Assembly (NCBI GenBank): GCA_044226035.1
Contig: JBGAHT010000022.1
Location: 1 to 37,511, forward strand
Direction: 5' to 3'
Length of the DNA stretch: 37,511 nt
Origin: Pseudoluteimonas sp044226035
Lineage (GTDB): Bacteria; Pseudomonadota; Gammaproteobacteria; Xanthomonadales; Xanthomonadaceae
Shown: positions 36,228 to 37,511 of the stretch, piece by piece
How the letters are laid out: each line of letters starts with the position of its first letter
How positions within the stretch are numbered: the first letter of the stretch is position 1
Notes under the pieces: model-generated
Database searches by the model: none
Told to the model about the DNA's origin: nothing
The model's input: the letters and a program-made list of their open reading frames with translations, nothing else
Made by a program: the position numbers and the translations under genes

Positions 36228-37511
36228 TCAGGGACCGGCGTCGGGGCCCTGGTGCAACAGCGGTTCCGGCGGCAGCGCGGGATCGTGCGTATGCGCATGC
36301 AGCAAGTGTTCGTTGCCCGGCGCCAGGTGGCTGCGGCGGCGCGCGTACAGGAAGTACACCACCAATCCGACCACGCCCCAGATGCAGAAGAACTTGATGG
36401 TCGGGTTCCAGCCCAGGCTGAAGAACAGCAGCACGCAGCCGGCCAGCGCGAGCGGGCCGACGATCCACACCAGCGGGGTGCGGAACGGGCGCGGACGGTT
36501 CGGTTCGGTGCGGCGCAACACCATCACGCCGATGGCGACGGTAAAGAACGCGAACAAAGTACCGGCATTGGAAATGTCGGCGAGGATATCGACCGGAAAC
36601 ATCGCCGCGAACAGCGAAACCGCGACGCCGGTGATCCAGGTCACCACGTGCGGGGTATGGAACTTCGGATGTATTTTCGCCAGGCCTTCGGGCAGCAGGC
36701 CGTCGCGCGCCATCGTGAACAGGATGCGGGTCTGGCCGAAGATCATCATCAGCACCACCGACGGCAGGGCGATGATCGCCGCCCAGCCGACCATGTCGCC
36801 GATCAGCGGATGGCCGATGTTGCGCAGGATGAAGGCCAGCGGCTCCTTCGACTGCGACAGTTCGCCGCCCGGCTGCGCGCCCGCGGCGCCGACCGCGCCG
36901 TAGGCGACCAGCAGGTAGAAGATGGTGCAGATGCCGAGCGAGCCGATCAGGCCGATCGGGATGTTGCGGTTCGGGTTCCTGGTTTCCTCGGCCGCGGTGG
37001 AGACCGCGTCGAAGCCGACGTAGGCGAAGAAGATCGAGGCCGCGGCGCCGAGCACGCCGACGCCGGACAGCGGCGTGCCCCAGCCGTTGGGCAGCATCGG
37101 CGAGAAGTTGGCGTGGTCCACGGCCGGGAAGACCAGGGCGATGAACGCGCTGAGCGCGACGATCTTCACGATCACCAGCGCAGCGGTGAACTTGGCCGAT
37201 TTCGACGTGCCCCACACCAGCAGCACGGTGATCAGCAGCGACAGCAGGAAGGCGATCAGGTTGAAGCTGCCGGTGGCCGTCGACATGCTGCCGTCGGGCA
37301 TCGTCACCGTGTCGAATGGCCCGGCGGTCAGTGCCAGCGGCAATCCTATCCCGTGGTGCGCGAGGAAGCCGTTGGCGTAGCCCGACCAGCCGACCGCGAC
37401 CGCGCCGGCGGCGACCGCGTATTCGAGGATCAGCGCCCAGCCGACCATCCATGCGATCAGTTCGCCGAGCACGGCGTAGGAATAGGTGTAGGCGGAGCCG
37501 GACACCGGCAC
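36228..37511 (-). CDS. APC family amino acid permease, N-terminus outside window
   Basis: The last 427 residues of a membrane protein of the cationic amino acid transporter (CAT/YfnA) type. The visible part starts in P-V-S-G-S-A-Y-T-Y-S-Y, which lies in the third helix of APC proteins, so two to three helices are missing. About nine to ten hydrophobic segments follow, with F-F-A-Y-V-G-F-D-A-V-S-T-A-A-E-E-T-R-N-P as the family signature and M-A-R-D-G-L-L-P near helix 8. The polar C-terminal tail is rich in His and Pro. The GTG at the window edge is not the real start. Substrate within the family is not determined. Confidence 0.92.
   Translation of the reverse strand: MPVSGSAYTYSYAVLGELIAWMVGWALILEYAVAAGAVAVGWSGYANGFLAHHGIGLPLALTAGPFDTVTMPDGSMSTATGSFNLIAFLLSLLITVLLVWGTSKSAKFTAALVIVKIVALSAFIALVFPAVDHANFSPMLPNGWGTPLSGVGVLGAAASIFFAYVGFDAVSTAAEETRNPNRNIPIGLIGSLGICTIFYLLVAYGAVGAAGAQPGGELSQSKEPLAFILRNIGHPLIGDMVGWAAIIALPSVVLMMIFGQTRILFTMARDGLLPEGLAKIHPKFHTPHVVTWITGVAVSLFAAMFPVDILADISNAGTLFAFFTVAIGVMVLRRTEPNRPRPFRTPLVWIVGPLALAGCVLLFFSLGWNPTIKFFCIWGVVGLVVYFLYARRRSHLAPGNEHLLHAHTHDPALPPEPLLHQGPDAGP

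Overview
The window is a stretch of high-GC gammaproteobacterial chromosome that looks like Lysobacteraceae/Xanthomonadaceae (Lysobacter, Luteimonas, Thermomonas or a close relative). The clues are very GC-rich codon use, a FimX-type pilus regulator, a PhaR/PhaB polyhydroxyalkanoate cluster, the mtaD-ubiG-gph block, the mtnB-mtnD-mtnC salvage genes, and many short palindromic repeats of the types common in xanthomonad genomes between and even inside genes. Genus is an inference; there is no rRNA to anchor it. No prophage, insertion sequence, CRISPR array or integron is visible.

Layout. 1-6.4 kb: end of a lipocalin gene, class I photolyase phrB, convergent RNase D (rnd), then a formylglycine-enzyme-like lipoprotein, an M48 protease and a low-GC ankyrin gene. 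6.5-9.7 kb, minus strand: gluQ, a PhaB-type reductase, phaR and a second PhaB-type reductase. 9.7-14.6 kb: htpX, a FimX-like protein with degenerate c-di-GMP domains, and the divergent pair epmB/efp. 14.7-19.5 kb, plus strand: mtaD, ubiG, gph/mupP, a squalene/phytoene-synthase-like gene, folE2. 19.7-22.9 kb, minus strand: yidD, dihydroorotase, an M23 peptidase and a small secreted protein. 23-27.9 kb: an unusual dksA, then the overlapping minus-strand operon cysS-sufE-MFS transporter and a small secreted protein. 27.9-31.1 kb: tRNA-Pro(CGG), then hisS overlapping a histidine ammonia-lyase-like gene. 31.1-36.2 kb, minus strand: mtnB-mtnD-mtnC followed by S41 protease, EamA transporter and C13 protease, all closely packed. 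36.2 kb to the end: the C-terminal part of an amino acid permease.

Functional links. mtaD and mtnB/C/D belong to 5'-methylthioadenosine handling and methionine salvage. epmB supplies the modification chemistry for the EF-P lysine encoded next to it. phaR and two reductases point to PHB metabolism, with the synthase elsewhere. Many neighbours share 1-4 bp stop/start overlaps (gluQ-phaB, ubiG-gph, M23-secreted protein, cysS-sufE-MFS, hisS-hutH, mtnB-mtnD, S41-EamA-C13), so translational coupling is a theme.

The least ordinary signals are (i) repeat elements that have entered coding sequence at ubiG, gph and dksA, (ii) a dksA with all four zinc cysteines replaced and a roughly 200-residue Lys/Ala/Pro tail, (iii) a -10-like hexamer 6-7 bp before the ATG of five genes, suggesting leaderless mRNAs, and (iv) the overlaps hisS-hutH and S41-EamA-C13. 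I found no clear new multi-gene defence or mobile system; most of the window is housekeeping.
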